Source of the DNA: Geomonas propionica
GTDB lineage: Bacteria > Desulfobacterota > Desulfuromonadia > Geobacterales > Geobacteraceae
DNA length: 64,000 nucleotides
NCBI RefSeq assembly: GCF_016458235.1
Contig: NZ_JAEMHK010000020.1
Span: 39,971 to 103,970, forward strand
Reading direction: 5' to 3'
The stretch's first letter is position 1. The number at the start of each line of letters is the position of its first letter. The position numbers and the translations under genes were made by a program. Below the pieces are notes generated by a model. It searched no databases. It saw nothing but the letters and a program-made list of their open reading frames with translations, and had not been told where the DNA came from. Positions 63,233 to 64,000 of this stretch are shown here, in pieces.

Positions 63233-63499
63233 TTACTGCCTAGTGATGGTGTCCAACACCTCATTAGCCTCCTTCAGCTTATTTTGGAGTTGTTTAAGCT
63301 CCTCAGCGGTGTACTTCTTGGAGCCTTGTTTGATCTCCCCCTGAATCCGGTTGATCTTCTTTTGAATGGATTCAGCCTGAAGGGCACATTCCCTCACACC
63401 TTCGTCGGTGTCCATCTTCATTCCTTCGTGCTCGGCAGCAAACGCCGGCATTGCCACAAACAGTCCAACCGCCACTAGTACTACAGCCAGTCTTTTCAT
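63233..63499 (-). CDS. Small exported coiled-coil protein, unknown
   Basis: The product is 88 aa. A Sec signal peptide (1-22, cleavage after AFA) precedes a short segment EHEGMKMDTDEG and a continuous amphipathic helix with regular heptads (about 38-85, IQKKINRIQGEIKQG and LKQLQNKLKEANEVL). It has one Cys in the mature part. No family is recognised; it may be a periplasmic chaperone-like or metal-handling peptide (HEGMKM), but that is a guess. AAGGAGG precedes the ATG at 63499. The leader is highly structured and a strong terminator follows. Confidence 0.78.
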   Translation of the reverse strand: MKRLAVVLVAVGLFVAMPAFAAEHEGMKMDTDEGVRECALQAESIQKKINRIQGEIKQGSKKYTAEELKQLQNKLKEANEVLDTITRQ

Positions 63500-63520
63500 A
63501 CCGTCCTCCTTGGTGGAATA

Positions 63521-63623
63521 CGGAGAGGCAACTCTCCGGCCGTGCAACTAAAGTTGTCGAGTTCTCAGTTGGTAAGCCTGGCACTACCAGGTTTTTGCAG
63601 CTGACAGGGGGCTCATTTGCCCC
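63521..63623 (-). promoter_or_regulatory. Four-hairpin leader of the small exported protein gene
   Basis: Four perfect stem-loops lie in a row: CGGAGAG/CTCTCCG (63521-63538), CAACT/AGTTG (63545-63556), CCTGG/CCAGG (63577-63591) and GGGGC/GCCCC (63608-63623). On the minus strand GCAAAAACC and GGGGCAAATG single-stranded parts lie between and within them. It may be a regulatory RNA, but I could not match it to a class. Confidence 0.45.
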
Positions 63624-63780
63624 TTAGTCCGAAATCCCCATCAGATCCTTGCTCTGCCACAGTGAGGAGATTGTCTTTTTCTGCGGTGGCCCATTTAATT
63701 AGTTGTATCGCAAAGGCGTCTTAATACAAGCGGGCACTCTCTGAACCATTAACCAGAACCCGCGACGCAATCCATCCCTT
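63624..63780. other. Non-coding sequence, nothing recognised
   Basis: Between the structured leader and the tandem repeat the sequence is of mixed composition with no supported reading frame, RNA gene or promoter that I can name. Confidence 0.4.
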
Positions 63781-64000
63781 TTAGAAAATCCGACTCCTGT
63801 TTCCCGAGAACCGGATCAACATGGGACCGAACTGGTTCCAGATTAGAGTGATCCGGATCTATTTTTTCAAAAACCTCTTCCGTTTTCAGAAAAACGGTAC
63901 CCGTTTCGGGAAAAATGGTTCTTCATCAGACCGAACTGGTTCCAGATTAGAGTGAACCGGATCCGTTTTCCCAAAAACCTCTTCCGTTTTTAGAAAAACG
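63781..64000 (+). repeat. 104-bp tandem repeat array reaching the window edge
   Basis: The segment starting GACCGAACTGGTTCCAGATT at 63825 recurs at 63929 with only a few differences in the first 72 bases, giving a 104-base period; the second copy is cut by the window end. A diverged half-copy (TTTTAGAAAATCCG onward) precedes at about 63780. Each unit holds GAAC-TG-GTTC, CCGTTTT-CAG-AAAACGG and CCCG-TTT-CGGG dyads. No protein is encoded. Confidence 0.85.

Overview
The window is a GC-rich, gene-dense bacterial chromosome segment that looks like a member of the Geobacteraceae (Desulfuromonadota; probably the Geomonas / Citrifermentans / G. bemidjiensis group). This is inferred from the mix of an eight-heme periplasmic cytochrome of the octaheme tetrathionate reductase (OTR) family, a hybrid cluster protein, a pyrophosphate-type phosphofructokinase, many chemoreceptors, GGDEF/EAL proteins and PAS histidine kinases, and RpoN- and FliA-type promoters. 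No rRNA, tRNA, CRISPR array, prophage or intact insertion sequence was seen. Species identity cannot be proven from the sequence alone.

Layout. 1-11.2 kb: the tail of a chemoreceptor, then a mostly leftward block (RtcA, PPi-type PFK, a GGDEF-EAL protein, a DUF2889 pair, thiolase, an M24 peptidase, a PAS histidine kinase). A divergent hot-dog thioesterase follows, and directly behind it a frameshifted chemoreceptor tail. 11.2-20.6 kb: small envelope proteins, an MCP with a clear FliA-type promoter, a DUF454 membrane protein, a lipid-kinase-like / metallophosphoesterase pair whose second gene seems to start at CTG, DUF1992, SseB-like, a 660-aa Ala/Lys-repeat SPOR protein and a YkgJ-type Cys-cluster protein. 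20.6-34.5 kb: OTR-family cytochrome, MetE, a DUF3553-like protein, cold-shock protein, a lipid A acyltransferase-like protein, a cupin, an Lrp regulator next to a LysA-like decarboxylase, a PAS-GGDEF-EAL protein and Hcp. 34.5-46.4 kb: a 1745-aa secreted subtilase with SBBP-like, Ig-like, RCC1 and PKD modules, small stress or zinc-ribbon proteins, a 1194-aa hybrid kinase and an MCP without a ligand domain. 46.9-53.1 kb: gltBD behind an RpoN-type promoter. 53.5-64 kb: an orphan CheR, a frameshifted MocR regulator divergent from an FMN-binding protein, a MntA/HepT type VII toxin-antitoxin pair, a DctB/DctD-like two-component system followed by its probable target transporter, and uncharacterised small proteins. 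The right edge enters a 104-bp tandem repeat array.

How the genes work together. The clearest circuit is at 57.3-62.1 kb. A kinase with an amino-acid-type periplasmic binding domain overlaps an NtrC-class activator (GAFTGA present). Downstream lies a dicarboxylate/amino-acid:cation symporter preceded by a GG-N10-GC promoter and three AGGTTATA-type dyads at enhancer distance. gltBD also has a GG-N10-GC promoter, so glutamate uptake or synthesis looks RpoN-linked at two places. Two of the MCPs have FliA-type promoters.

Repeats. A REP-like element of about 45 bp centred on CCCCTTTGCAAAGGGG or CCCCTTCGCAAAGGGG occurs about eight times, in both orientations and only between genes. Several leaders (metE, the 40.1-kb secreted protein, the 63.2-kb small protein, the thioesterase, the 41.2-kb zinc-ribbon gene) show inverted-repeat structure that the genes do not explain.
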